A stretch of 64,000 nt of DNA. It comes from Massilia cavernae (GTDB lineage: Bacteria; Pseudomonadota; Gammaproteobacteria; Burkholderiales; Burkholderiaceae_D). This document shows, one piece after another, positions 35,567 to 45,001 of this stretch; the first letter of the stretch is position 1; each line of letters begins with the position of its first letter. Position numbers and translations under genes: made by a program. Location: assembly GCF_003590855.1 (NCBI RefSeq), contig NZ_QYUP01000010.1, positions 1-64,000 of the forward strand. The letters run 5' to 3'. Under the pieces are notes generated by a model. That model was given only the letters and a program-made list of their open reading frames with translations. It was not told the DNA's origin and ran no database searches.

Positions 35567-36547
35567 TCAGGCCGCCCTGTCATCCCCGGCGGCCACCCGG
35601 GCCGTGCCGGCTCCCGGTTTCAGCAACAGCAGCTGCCCCTCCAGCACGCGGAATTCCAGCGGCATGTCCATCAAGGTCACTTCGCCGTCGGTGGCCACCT
35701 TGACCTTGCGTTTGCCGTAGAACTTGCGCGGCCGGACCGTCATCTGGCGGAAGCTGAAAGTGAGCAGGTTGCCGGCGTCGCCCAGCCGCCCGACCAGGGC
35801 GCGCGCCAGCAGGCCGAACATGCCGAGCTTGCCGACCGACTTGATCGCGATCGCCGCCAGTTCCCCATCCTTGATCGCTTCCACCATCGGCGCCATGCCC
35901 AGCTGTTCCATCTGCAGCCGATTGTTTCCGACAAACAGCGTCGAGGTACGCAGCGAGCGCTCCATGCCGTCGAGCACCATCTTGATGCGCATCCGGCGGT
36001 GCGGGCTGAAAAACGTCTTCAGCGCCGACAGCAACGCCACCAGCCGGCTGCGGCCGAACTGGTGCTTGTCGGCTTCGCGTTCTTCCAGCAGGGTCGGGTA
36101 CAGGCCGATGCTGGCGTTGACAAGGAAGATGCGCTGGTTGACGATGCCGATCTGCACCGGCTGCACGCGCGCCGTGAGCAAGGCGCGCACGGCGTCGCCC
36201 AGGTCCTCGGGAATGTTGTGGGTGCGGCCGAAATAATTGAAGGTGCCTTGCGGCAGTACGCCGAACGGGCAGCCGCTGGCCACCGTCTCGCGCGCCACCG
36301 TATTGATGGTGCCGTCGCCGCCGGCCGCCACCACGATGCCGCCGGCCGCCCTCGCCTGCGCCACCATCCGTTTGGCGACCTGCTCAAGCTGGCCGGGCGC
36401 ATCGACCATGGCCAGTTCGAAGCTGCGGCCGGCCTGGGCCAGGATGCCTTCGATGGTGGCGCGGCGCAGCGCCGTCTCGGACGAGCCGGACCCGGCGTTC
36501 AGCACGATGTACAGCGGCGCCGCGGGATCGGGATTGGTGTCTTGCAT
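35567..36547 (-). CDS. Diacylglycerol/lipid kinase family protein
   Basis: A 326-residue protein from ATG 36547. The catalytic-domain signatures are YIVLNAGSGSSE at the N-terminus, VVAAGGDGTINTVA (about residues 75-88, nucleotide binding) and GVLPQGTFNYFGRTHNIP. The C-terminal beta-rich domain has DGEVTLMDMPLEF. These proteins phosphorylate diacylglycerol or related lipids at the inner membrane. It converges with the L,D-transpeptidase gene and diverges from the ATP-grasp-like gene. Confidence 0.87.
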   Translation of the reverse strand: MQDTNPDPAAPLYIVLNAGSGSSETALRRATIEGILAQAGRSFELAMVDAPGQLEQVAKRMVAQARAAGGIVVAAGGDGTINTVARETVASGCPFGVLPQGTFNYFGRTHNIPEDLGDAVRALLTARVQPVQIGIVNQRIFLVNASIGLYPTLLEEREADKHQFGRSRLVALLSALKTFFSPHRRMRIKMVLDGMERSLRTSTLFVGNNRLQMEQLGMAPMVEAIKDGELAAIAIKSVGKLGMFGLLARALVGRLGDAGNLLTFSFRQMTVRPRKFYGKRKVKVATDGEVTLMDMPLEFRVLEGQLLLLKPGAGTARVAAGDDRAA

Positions 36548-36659
36548 GTTCTCTGTGACCTGTCCGGAATTTCCCCCAGCACCGACTGTACCATCGCCAG
36601 GTATCGGAACGGCTGGCTTGAAGCAGCCGTACAATAGCTATCTTACGACGCAAGCCGCC

Positions 36660-37982
36660 ATGACAACCATTTCGACAACCTTATCCGCTAAGCAAGCATC
36701 CGATTGCGCCGACGGCAGCGCCTGCGGCGCGGCCCCGGCCGCCGTGCTCAACGACAGCTGCCTGTGCGTGGGCCACGAACAGTCCGCGCTGGCGCAGGCG
36801 CTCGACGCCGCCACCGGCGACGCCGAAGTCTCGGCCCTGGTGGCCGAGCGCTGCCCCCACCTGTTCGCCTTTCATCCGGTATTCGTCTCCAGCGCCGACG
36901 CCGCCCGCATGGAACATCTGATCGCGGCGATCGAGTCGGTGATCGCGCTGCCGGCCTGGCAGGATGAAGTGCTGGCGTCGGCGCCGGCCATCGCGCGCCA
37001 CGATCCGGGCGCGCGCGGGGTGTTCTTCGGCTACGACTTCCACCTGGGCGAAGACGGCGTCGCGCTCATCGAGATCAACACCAACGCCGGCGGCGCGCTG
37101 CTGAACGCGGCGCTGGCGCGGGTGCAGCAGCCCTGCGGCGCGGTGGCAGGCGGCACGCCGGGTGCGCAGCAGGCCGAGCGCTTCGAGCACGAGGTGGTGG
37201 CGATGTTCCGCGAGGAATGGCGCCTGGGCGGCAACGACGGGCCGCTGCGCAGCGTCGCCATCGTCGACAGCGATCCCGAGAACCAGTTCCTGTATCCTGA
37301 GTTCCTGCTGTTCCGCAAGCTGCTGCAGCGGCACGGCATCGACGCCGTCATCGCCGATCCGTCCGAACTGCGCGGGCACGAGGGCCGGCTGCTGCATGGC
37401 AGCATGCCGGTCGACCTGGTCTACAACCGCCTGACCGATTTCATGCTGGAGGCGCCCGCCAGCGCCGCCCTGCGCGCCGCCTACCTGGCACGTGCGGCGG
37501 TGGTCACCCCGCATCCGCGCGCGCATGCCCTGTACGCCGACAAGCGCAACCTGGCGATCCTGTCCGACCCGGCGCGCCTGCAGGCGCTGGACGTGCCGGC
37601 CATCACCCAGGCCGTGCTGCTGGCCGGCATCCCGCACACCGAACTGGTCCATGAAAGCCACGCCGAGCGCCTGTGGAGCACGCGCCGCAAGCGTTTCTTC
37701 AAGCCGGCCGGGGGCTTCGGCGGGCGCGCCGCCTACCGCGGCGACAAGCTGACACGGCGCGTGTGGGGCGAGATCCTCGGTGGCGGCTATGTGGCGCAGG
37801 CGCTGGTGCCGCCGGGCGAACGCACCATCGCCCTGCCCCATGGCCGCGAGAAGCTCAAGTTCGACCTGCGCAGCTACTGCTACGGCGGCAAGGTGCAGTG
37901 GAATGCGGCTCGTGTCTACCAGGGGCAGACCACCAACATGCGCACGCCGGGAGGCGGTTTCGCGGCGGTCTATCAGGTCTGA
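36660..37982 (+). CDS. ATP-grasp-like protein of unknown substrate
   Basis: A 440-residue cytoplasmic protein whose frame is also open upstream; ATG 36660 is chosen from the position of the promoter region and the divergent gene. GVALIEINTNAGGALLNAAL (about residues 135-154) and RRKRFFKPAGGFGGRAAYRG (about 343-362), then KLKFDLRSYCYGGKV, resemble nucleotide- and metal-binding elements of ATP-grasp or glutathionylspermidine-synthase-like enzymes. No specific pathway can be named. Confidence 0.6.
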   Translation: MTTISTTLSAKQASDCADGSACGAAPAAVLNDSCLCVGHEQSALAQALDAATGDAEVSALVAERCPHLFAFHPVFVSSADAARMEHLIAAIESVIALPAWQDEVLASAPAIARHDPGARGVFFGYDFHLGEDGVALIEINTNAGGALLNAALARVQQPCGAVAGGTPGAQQAERFEHEVVAMFREEWRLGGNDGPLRSVAIVDSDPENQFLYPEFLLFRKLLQRHGIDAVIADPSELRGHEGRLLHGSMPVDLVYNRLTDFMLEAPASAALRAAYLARAAVVTPHPRAHALYADKRNLAILSDPARLQALDVPAITQAVLLAGIPHTELVHESHAERLWSTRRKRFFKPAGGFGGRAAYRGDKLTRRVWGEILGGGYVAQALVPPGERTIALPHGREKLKFDLRSYCYGGKVQWNAARVYQGQTTNMRTPGGGFAAVYQV

Positions 37983-38138
37983 AGCGGCCCCAAAGCTCAC
38001 CGAAAGTAACGCATTTCGCCCGCTGCCGCGGGCGCCTTGCATGGCCGTGCATTATTCTCGATGTTTGCCACATTCAACGTGTGCTGCATTCACTGACAAG
38101 CTCTTGTACTAAAGCGGCGTCGACGGCAGGATCGAAAC

Positions 38139-38163
38139 ATGTTCGACAACGATTGTCGAACAT
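38139..38163. repeat. Long palindrome around TTCGACAACGATTGTCGAA
   Basis: The inverted repeat has perfect 11-base arms around a 3-base centre. Its core is shared with the palindrome just before tnpB at 13637-13658, and translation of both gives similar short peptides (MVDNRCRTW and MFDNDCRTW). It lies 30 bases before the 5' break of the EAL remnant. It may be a regulator site or a relic of an insertion element. Confidence 0.6.
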
Positions 38164-38193
38164 GGTTCCCCTCATAAAACCAGGTGGTCAGGG

Positions 38194-38615
38194 ATGGACC
38201 CGGCCCGGCTGGAACTGGAAATTTCGGAAGAAGTGCTGATGCGCGACGTCGACTCGAGCAAGCACATCCTGACGCGCCTGAAGGCGCTCGGTGTCAGGCT
38301 GGCAGTGGACGATTTCGGCACCGGCTACTCGAGCCTGAGCTGCCTGACCCGCTTTCCGCTCGACGCGCTGAAGATCGACCGCTCCTTCATCAGCGCCATC
38401 GGCGCGCGCGGCGACGCCGGCGACATCGCTTCGGTGGCGATTGCCATGGGCGGCATCCTGCGGTACAGGATCGTCGCCCAAGGCGTGGAGGCGCAGTGCC
38501 AGTGGACTTCCTGAAGGCGCGCAACTGCGGCGAAGGCCAGGGCTACTTTTTCGGCGGCCCCTTGGCTGCGGCGAATTTCTCGCGCCGCCTGGAAAGCAGC
38601 GCCAGCCCCGCCTGA
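38194..38615 (+). pseudogene. EAL-domain remnant, 5'-truncated and frameshifted
   Basis: Only the distal half of an EAL domain remains: LELEISEEVLMRDVD, LAVDDFGTGYSSLSCLTRFP and LDALKIDRSF are recognisable, but the EAL motif and the first hundred or so residues are missing. At about 38497-38503 the frame breaks (VEAQCQ then WTS and stop); the other frame continues VDFLKARNCGEGQGYFFGGP to the natural end. One inserted base explains the break. The fragment cannot be an active phosphodiesterase. Confidence 0.85.
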
Positions 38616-38631
38616 ACTGTCGACGCCTGGC

Positions 38632-38916
38632 TTACGGCCTCGCGTGCACCGCCCACAAGATAGGTTTTCGCGTTTCCGGCTGCACGCCCGCCGCTCGTTC
38701 AACCGTGTACGGCGCCGCCCGCGGCGCCTGGGCCTGTGCGCGCGCTGACACGGCCGGCGGCGCCAGCGCGACGGCGGGCGGCGATTCCAGCGTCATCGCC
38801 GGCTGGTTCAGCGTCAGCTCAACCACCGGCGCATGCGATTGTCCCGGTTCCGGCACCACGATGGCGAACACGAGCGCCAGCCCGACGCTCCAGACTGCAA
38901 ACGATCTTTCCGACAT
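38632..38916 (-). CDS. Small exported or membrane-anchored hypothetical protein
   Basis: A 94-residue protein with a GGAGAAA ribosome site. The N-terminal hydrophobic stretch FAVWSVGLALVFAIVVPEPG is probably a signal peptide or anchor. It is followed by a proline/alanine-rich, probably disordered tail. No family is recognised. Confidence 0.5.
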   Translation of the reverse strand: MSERSFAVWSVGLALVFAIVVPEPGQSHAPVVELTLNQPAMTLESPPAVALAPPAVSARAQAQAPRAAPYTVERAAGVQPETRKPILWAVHARP

Positions 38917-39183
38917 TATTATTTTCTCCCCTCACTCGTGCGTTCTTCATTGATGAGTCCGCATCAGTTGTTATCAATGAGTATAGAACGAACAGGCGCC
39001 AACGCTAGCAGATTACGCTTGAATCTTTGGCCTCAGGCGCAAACGCAACACACTTACTTGGCGCAGCGCCAAGGTCGAATCCAGACGGCAAGCAGAAGCT
39101 TCCCAGCGGCCACCGGATCTTGCCGCCGGCAACGCTTTCGCGCTGCTTGTGAGACACTATCGGGCTTATCGATGGAGAGCTGT

Positions 39184-40143
39184 ATGTGGAATGGCGTGTT
39201 GTGCGGATTGCTGGCGGGAGCCTTGTGGGGCATGGTGTTCATCGCGCCTGAAATACTGAAGGCATTTTCCCCGTTGGAAATGGCACTCGGCCGTTACGCC
39301 GCTTACGGCGCCATCGCGCTGGGCCTGATGGCGCCCCGGCTCGGTTCGCTGTTCGCCCGCCTCGACCGCAGCGACTACGCGGCGCTGGCGCGCCACGCCC
39401 TGTCCGGCAACATCGTCTACTACATGCTGCTTGCGGTGGCGGTCAAGCTGGCCGGCGTGACGCCGACCTCGCTGATCATTGGCATGTTGCCGATCGCCGT
39501 CACGCTGATGGGCCACAAGGACCACGGCTCGGTGCCGCTGCGCCGGCTGGCGCTGCCGCTGGCGATGGCCGCGGCCGGCATCGCCTGCATCAATATCGAC
39601 GCCTTGAGCCACGCCCAGGCTGCCGGCGCCAGCCTGTGGCAGACCCTGGCCGGGGTGCTGTGCGCCACCGGCGCGCTGGCCTGCTGGAGCTGGTACACCC
39701 TCGACAACGCGCGCTACCTGAAGCGCAACCCGCACTTCAGCAGCGCCGAATGGTCGGCCCTGTACGGACTGGCCACCGGCGCCATCGCGCTGGTTCTCGC
39801 GGCGCCGGCGTTCGCCATCTGGCACGGCGACGTGACCGGCGCGGCGGGCACCGCCAGCGGCCGCGACTGGACACTGTTCTGGACCGTCAATACCCTGCTC
39901 GCGCTGGGCGCCTCGGTGATCGGCAACCATTTGTGGAACGTCGCCAGCCGGCGCGTGGCGGTGACCCTGTCCGGCCAGCTGATCCTGTTCGAGACCCTGT
40001 TCGCGCTGCTGTACGGCTTCATCTACAAGCAGCAGTTCCCGCGCCCGCTGGAAATCGCCGCCATCGTGCTGCTGGTGATCGGCGTGGCCTGGTCGGTGCG
40101 GGTCCACGCCAGCGAGGAACAGGCGCTGCCGGTGTCGGCCTAG
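39184..40143 (+). CDS. DMT-superfamily (EamA) transporter
   Basis: A 319-residue protein from ATG 39184, which has GGAG 8 bases upstream; an in-frame ATG at 39172 adds four residues. About ten transmembrane helices are visible in two EamA repeats. The first begins GVLCGLLAGALWGMVFIAPE; the second ends with QLILFETLFALLYGFIYKQQ and the C-terminal helix IAAIVLLVIGVAWSV. It is a metabolite exporter or importer of the inner membrane with unknown substrate. Confidence 0.88.
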   Translation: MWNGVLCGLLAGALWGMVFIAPEILKAFSPLEMALGRYAAYGAIALGLMAPRLGSLFARLDRSDYAALARHALSGNIVYYMLLAVAVKLAGVTPTSLIIGMLPIAVTLMGHKDHGSVPLRRLALPLAMAAAGIACINIDALSHAQAAGASLWQTLAGVLCATGALACWSWYTLDNARYLKRNPHFSSAEWSALYGLATGAIALVLAAPAFAIWHGDVTGAAGTASGRDWTLFWTVNTLLALGASVIGNHLWNVASRRVAVTLSGQLILFETLFALLYGFIYKQQFPRPLEIAAIVLLVIGVAWSVRVHASEEQALPVSA

Positions 40144-40163
40144 CCCGGCGCCGGCGAAACTGC

Positions 40164-40808
40164 CTACGCGACCAGCCCGTACTTTAGCGCATAGCGGATC
40201 AGCGCGGCGTTCGACGCCAGCCCCATCTTGCGGAAGATGCGGGCGCGGTAGGTATTGACGGAGCTGACGCTGATGCCAAGTTCGGCCGACACCTGCTTGA
40301 CCTGGCGGCCCGACCCGATCACGCGCAGCACGTCCAGCTCGCGCTTGGTCAGCGCTTCGTGCACCGCCTGTTGCTGCGGGTTGACCGCATCCATCACCAG
40401 CAGGCCGGCCAGGTGCTCGCTGATGTAGCTGCCGCCGCCCATCACGCGCCGGATCGCCAGGATCAGTTCCTCCGCCGCCATCGCCTTGGTGACGTAGCCG
40501 GCGGCACCGCCGCGCAGCGCCGCCACCGCGTACTGCTCCTCCGGGAACATCGACAGGATCAGCACCCGCAGTGCGGGAAAATTCTTCTTCAGCTCCACCA
40601 GCCCGGCCAGCCCTTCGTAGCCGGGCAGCGACAGGTCGAGGATCACGAGGTCGGGCGCGGCGGCCGGCACCAGTTCCACCAGCTGCTCGAAACCGGCGGC
40701 CTCGCCGACGATGCGCAGGTCCTTGGACGAGCGGATGATTTTTTTAACGCCTTCGCGGATCAGCGCATGGTCGTCGGCGATTACTATCCTGGTCAATCTG
40801 GTCTCCAT
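40164..40808 (-). CDS. NarL/LuxR-family response regulator
   Basis: A 214-residue protein from ATG 40808. The receiver domain (about 7-122) has IADDHALIREG, the phospho-acceptor Asp in LVILDLSLPGYEG (about residue 59) and Lys in GYVTKAMAAEE. The LuxR-type HTH (about 150-210) has LTKRELDVLRVIGSGRQVKQ then VSAELGISVSSVNTYRARIF. It starts 4 bases after the end of the histidine kinase gene, so the two form a two-component system. The output genes are unknown. Confidence 0.93.
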   Translation of the reverse strand: METRLTRIVIADDHALIREGVKKIIRSSKDLRIVGEAAGFEQLVELVPAAAPDLVILDLSLPGYEGLAGLVELKKNFPALRVLILSMFPEEQYAVAALRGGAAGYVTKAMAAEELILAIRRVMGGGSYISEHLAGLLVMDAVNPQQQAVHEALTKRELDVLRVIGSGRQVKQVSAELGISVSSVNTYRARIFRKMGLASNAALIRYALKYGLVA

Positions 40809-40812
40809 ATTC

Positions 40813-43572
40813 TTACGATGGGTGCTTCTCATGGCTCGCGGCGGGCACCGGCAGCAGCGCCGACACCAGCGAGCCGCCCGATGCCAGCCGGCGCACTGCG
40901 ACCCGCCCGTGCACCAGCTCGGCCCGTTCGCACATGCCGACCAGGCCGAGCGTGCCGGCCGCGCGCACGCGCTCGGGGGCGATGCCGACGCCATTATCGC
41001 GCACCCGCAGCAGGATGCACCCGCCGCGCCGGTGCAGGCTGATCGCCACCTCGGTGGCGCGCGCGTGGCGCAGCACATTGGTCAGGGCTTCCTTCATGAT
41101 GCGGAACAGCGCCACCGCCGCCGGACAATCCGGCCCGCCGCGCGGCGCCGGCAGCCGCAGCTCGACCCGCACCCGGGTGCGCCGTTCGAAATCGCGCGCG
41201 TGCCACTGCACCGCCGAGTACAGGCCCTGGTTCTCGATCTCGGGCGGCCGCAGCTCGGTGGCGATCGAGCGCGCCGAGTCGATCGCCTGGTCGAGCGTGC
41301 GGGTGGCGCTGCGCAGCTCCGCCAGCAGGCGCCGCCGCGGCAGCCCGGTGCTGCTGGCCTGGATGCCCTCCAGCAGCAGCTTGATGTCGATCTTGGCGGC
41401 CGACAGGATCTGGCCCAGCTGGTCGTGCACTTCGCGCGCCAGCGCGATGCGTTCGTCGTTGCGCACCCGCTGCAGCCACTCGTACAGCCAGCGCAGCTCG
41501 TGGCGCGAAGCGAGGATCTCGTCGGCGGCGCGCTTGCGGCCGGTGATGTCGCGCAGGATCTCGACCACCAGGCGCGGCCTGCCGTCGTCGCCGCCGATGG
41601 TGGCGGCGAAGTCCTCGCCCCACAGCATGCTGCCGTCGGCGCGCCGGTAGCGCATCTCAAGCACGGTGTCCTGCACCTCGCCCGCCAGCAGCTTGGCGAT
41701 GCGGGCCTGGCGCCCGGCGGCGCCCTGCGGATCGGCCAGGCGGTCCATCGCCAGCGTGCGCAGTTTCGGCCCGCTCAGGCCGGACAGGCGCTCGAAGGCG
41801 GCGTTGGTGCGCACGATGCGCCCGCTGCGGTCGGAGATCGCGATCGCGGCCGGGGGGGCGCCCGAACACCGCTTCCAGCAGCGCATTGGCGCTGTTCAGT
41901 TCATGGGTACGCGCCTCGACCCGGTGTTCGAGCTCCTGGTGGGCCAGCAGCAGGCGCTCCTCGGCCTGCTTCTGGCGGGTGATTTCGTTGGCGAAGACGA
42001 TCACGCCGATGGCCGACGGATAGCAGCGCACACTGAACCAGCGCCCCGAGCGCGCCTGCAGGAATTGCAGGCCGATGGTGCGGCGCTCGCGGATCGCGCG
42101 CCTGATCGCCTCGTCGACCGGCTCCGCTTCCGGCTCGAGCTCGGCCAGCGTGCGCCCGATGATGGCCTCGCGCGGCTGCGCGATGATCGACACGCCGACC
42201 GCGTTGATGGCGACGATGCGCAGCTCGTTGTCGACGCCGATGAAGGCGTCGCTGGTGCCCTCGATGACGTTATCGAGCGTGGGAACAGGCCGGCCAGGCC
42301 GAGCGTCAGCTCGCCGATGTCGCTTGGGACCAGCTGGACGGCCATGCGGCCGGCCTCGATGCTGGCGAAATCAAGCAGCGAATTGACCAGCCGCTTCATG
42401 CGCAGCGCGTTGCGGTGCGCCATGCCGACGATCTCGCGCATGTCCGGCGACGCCTGCGCCGCCGGCGACGCCAGCAGCGATTCGAGCGGCCCCAGGATCA
42501 GGGTCAGCGGGGTGCGCAGCTCGTGGCTGGCGTTGGCAAAGAAGGCGTTCTTGGCGCGCGCCAGTTCGGCCAGCGCGTCCAGCCGCTCCTGCTCGAAGCG
42601 CGCCGCCTCGGCATTCGCGACAGCGGTGGCGGCATGGCCGGCGACGAAGTCGAGGAAGCAGCGGTGGGCGTTGTCGAAAGGCTGGCGCGGATTGGCGGCC
42701 GCTACGAAGATCCCGCATGGCCGGCACGCGCCGGGCGGCCGCAGCGGATAGGCGATGAACTGCCGCGGCGGCTCCGGCCAGGTGGCGCCCGCAACCAGCA
42801 TGCCGGCCGCATCGAATTCCTGTGGCGTGCCGGTAGCGAACGCGCGCGCGACCGGCACGCAGCACTCGTCCAGGTCGATTTTTCCGGGAAAAGCGCTATC
42901 CTCCCCGACCACGCCGGTCACGAAAGAGCGCCTGGCGCGCCCGCTGTCCGCATCGACCAGGTAGAGCGCGGTGCAAGGCAGGTCGTACAGGTTCTGCGCC
43001 AGCGCGCCGCGGGCGCTGGCGACGGCGGCGGCAAGTTCGCCCAGCGTGCGCAGGCGGCGCTCGTTGACCACCCGTTCCGAGGTTTCCAGCACGGAAATGA
43101 AGATGCCCGTGATACCCTCCGCGCCGCGGATCGGACTGTACGAAAAGGTGAAGTAGCACTCCTCGGGGAAGCCATGGCGGCCAAGCACCATCAGCATGTC
43201 GTCGTGGCGCAGGGCCCGCCCGCTGTCGACCACGGAATGCAGCATTGGGCCGATCGTGTCCCAGGCCTCGGCCCATACCTCCGATGCCGCCTTGCCCAGC
43301 GCCCAGGGGTGCTTCGCGCCGAAGATGCTGCTGGACGCGTCATTGTAAATATAGATCATCTCGGGCCCGGACAGCACCACCAGCTGGAAGGTGGAGCCGA
43401 GCGCGATGCTTGCCGCGGAACGGATGCTCTCGGGCCAGCTGCAAATCGGGCCGAGCGCGGTATTTTCCCAGTCGAGTTCGTTAACCAGGCGCACCATGTC
43501 GCCCTCGCCTGTGAAGTAGCAGGAATCCGGGTCGCCGCCATGCTGCGTGATCGGATGTGGCTGCTCGGGCAT
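40813..43572 (-). CDS. Multidomain sensor histidine kinase, split by two frameshifts
   Basis: Three overlapping frames together give about 910 residues. Segment 1 (from 43572) has a PAS-like domain, a GAF-like domain and a HisKA domain (NASHELRTPLTLILGPLESL). Segment 2 begins near 42280 (PAS: TLDNVIEGTSDAFIGVD). Segment 3 begins near 41855 (AISDRSGRIVRTNAAFERLS, a second PAS). It ends with HisKA_3 (REVHDQLGQILSAAK) and HATPase_c (DNGVGIAPERV). The second break is at a seven-G run, 41852-41858. The first break joins the end of HisKA directly to a PAS domain with no HATPase_c between. The functional kinase unit is the C-terminal HisKA_3/HATPase pair, partner of the adjacent regulator. Confidence 0.82.
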
Positions 43573-43686
43573 GGGACGCGTGTAGGGTTGACGGAAAGGC
43601 GCGGCGAATCTGCCAGCGCGCCCGTAGCATACCGTGTTCGCCTGCGCCGCTCAAGGGAGCGGGCGGGAAGCGAACGGCGCCCTGGT

Positions 43687-44145
43687 TCAGGCGTGCAGGG
43701 ACGGCTTGTGGACCAGCACCGGCACCTTGCTGTGGATGAGAACCTTGAGCGTTTCGCCGCCCGGCACCTCGGCGCCGTCGCCGCGGGCGCCGTGCGAGGC
43801 CATGAAGATCAGGTCGCATTGCTCGCTTTGCGCGGTATCGACGATGGCGCGGTAGGGTTCCTGGCCCGACACCAGCTTGCCATTGCACGGCACGCCTTCG
43901 GAGGCGGCGAGGTCGGTGACGTAGGCCAGGCAGGCCCGCCCCAGGTTCTGGAACAGCTTGGCGCGGTGCTCGGCGTAGTGGGGGTCGTGGTGCAGCCAGG
44001 CTTCGAGTTCGGCCGCGCCGGGTTCGGGCAGCACGTGCAGCGCCGTGATGCGCGCGCCCGCCTCGCGCGCGAACAGGATGGCGCTGTGGACCGTCTTGCG
44101 CGACAGTGCCGAGCCGTCGCTGGGCACCAGGATATGCTTGTACAT
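43687..44145 (-). CDS. Universal stress protein, UspA family
   Basis: A 152-residue protein with the UspA fold. The N-terminus is YKHILVPSDGSALSRKTVHS, and the ATP-binding-type C-terminal motif region reads DLIFMASHGARGDGAEVPGG then LKVLIHSKVPVLV. It is a cytoplasmic stress protein. It precedes an SDR gene on the same strand with 24 bases between them and may be co-transcribed with it. Confidence 0.93.
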   Translation of the reverse strand: MYKHILVPSDGSALSRKTVHSAILFAREAGARITALHVLPEPGAAELEAWLHHDPHYAEHRAKLFQNLGRACLAYVTDLAASEGVPCNGKLVSGQEPYRAIVDTAQSEQCDLIFMASHGARGDGAEVPGGETLKVLIHSKVPVLVHKPSLHA

Positions 44146-44169
44146 GGCGTCCTCCAGCTGTGCCGGCGC

Positions 44170-44901
44170 TCAGGGAGTGGCGGTGCGCAGGTCGTCCACC
44201 GGTTCGATGCCGAAACGGGTGCCGAGCATGTATTCGATCACGGCGCGGGCCGTCATTTCGGGCGGGCTGAGTTCGCCCGCGCGCTGCAGCTCGACGAAGC
44301 GCTCGCGCATCGGGAAGCGTTCGGCCGGCGTGGCGCGGATTTCTTCCTGCATGGCGGTGTCGATCACGCCCGGCGCCAGGCTGCAGATGCGCACGCCGGG
44401 TAGCGCGTCCAGCGCCACCGCGCGCGCATGCTGGTCGAGCGCCGCCTTGGAGGCGCAATAGACGCTCCAGCCCGGGTAGGCGCTGCGCCCCGCCCCGCTC
44501 GATACGTGCAGGATGCGCTTCTCGGCGCCGGGGCTGGCGGCCACCACCGCCGCCGACAGCATCATCGGCGCGGCCACGTTGAGCGCCACCGCGTTGCCGA
44601 CGGCGGCCAGGTCCTGGTCGGCCAGGCCGCCGACCGGCTGTACCGTGCCGGCATTGTTGATCAGCAGCACCGAGGTTTCCCCGGCCAGGTAGCGGCGCAG
44701 GTCGCCACCGTTGAGCCAGCCCGACAGCGCGTGGGTGTCGGCCAGGTCGAGGGCGATTTGCTGCAGCAGGCCGGGAACGCGGGCCGCCATTTCGTTGGAA
44801 AAAGTGCGCGCCAGCCCGAGCACCGGGATGTCGCGCGCAAGCAGGTCGGCGGCGAGGGCCATGCCCAAGCCTTTGGTGTGTCCGGTAACGATAGCTTTCA
44901 T
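44170..44901 (-). CDS. Short-chain dehydrogenase/reductase
   Basis: A 243-residue classical SDR. The NAD(P)-binding motif is TGHTKGLGMALA (about residues 6-17), the structural NNAGTVQPVG is at about 81-90, and the catalytic Ser and Tyr/Lys are in HVSSGAGR and YCASKAAL (about 148-155). It is a cytoplasmic oxidoreductase, probably of a small carbonyl compound; the substrate is unknown. Likely in one transcript with the UspA gene. Confidence 0.9.
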   Translation of the reverse strand: MKAIVTGHTKGLGMALAADLLARDIPVLGLARTFSNEMAARVPGLLQQIALDLADTHALSGWLNGGDLRRYLAGETSVLLINNAGTVQPVGGLADQDLAAVGNAVALNVAAPMMLSAAVVAASPGAEKRILHVSSGAGRSAYPGWSVYCASKAALDQHARAVALDALPGVRICSLAPGVIDTAMQEEIRATPAERFPMRERFVELQRAGELSPPEMTARAVIEYMLGTRFGIEPVDDLRTATP

Positions 44902-45001
44902 GGCTGCACCTCGTTGTGACTGCGATGTCTATAGATACATACTAGCACCGCAAACGGACGTGTGTACCCTTGCGTAAGGCTACCGGACAGGCAAGTCCCG
45001 G

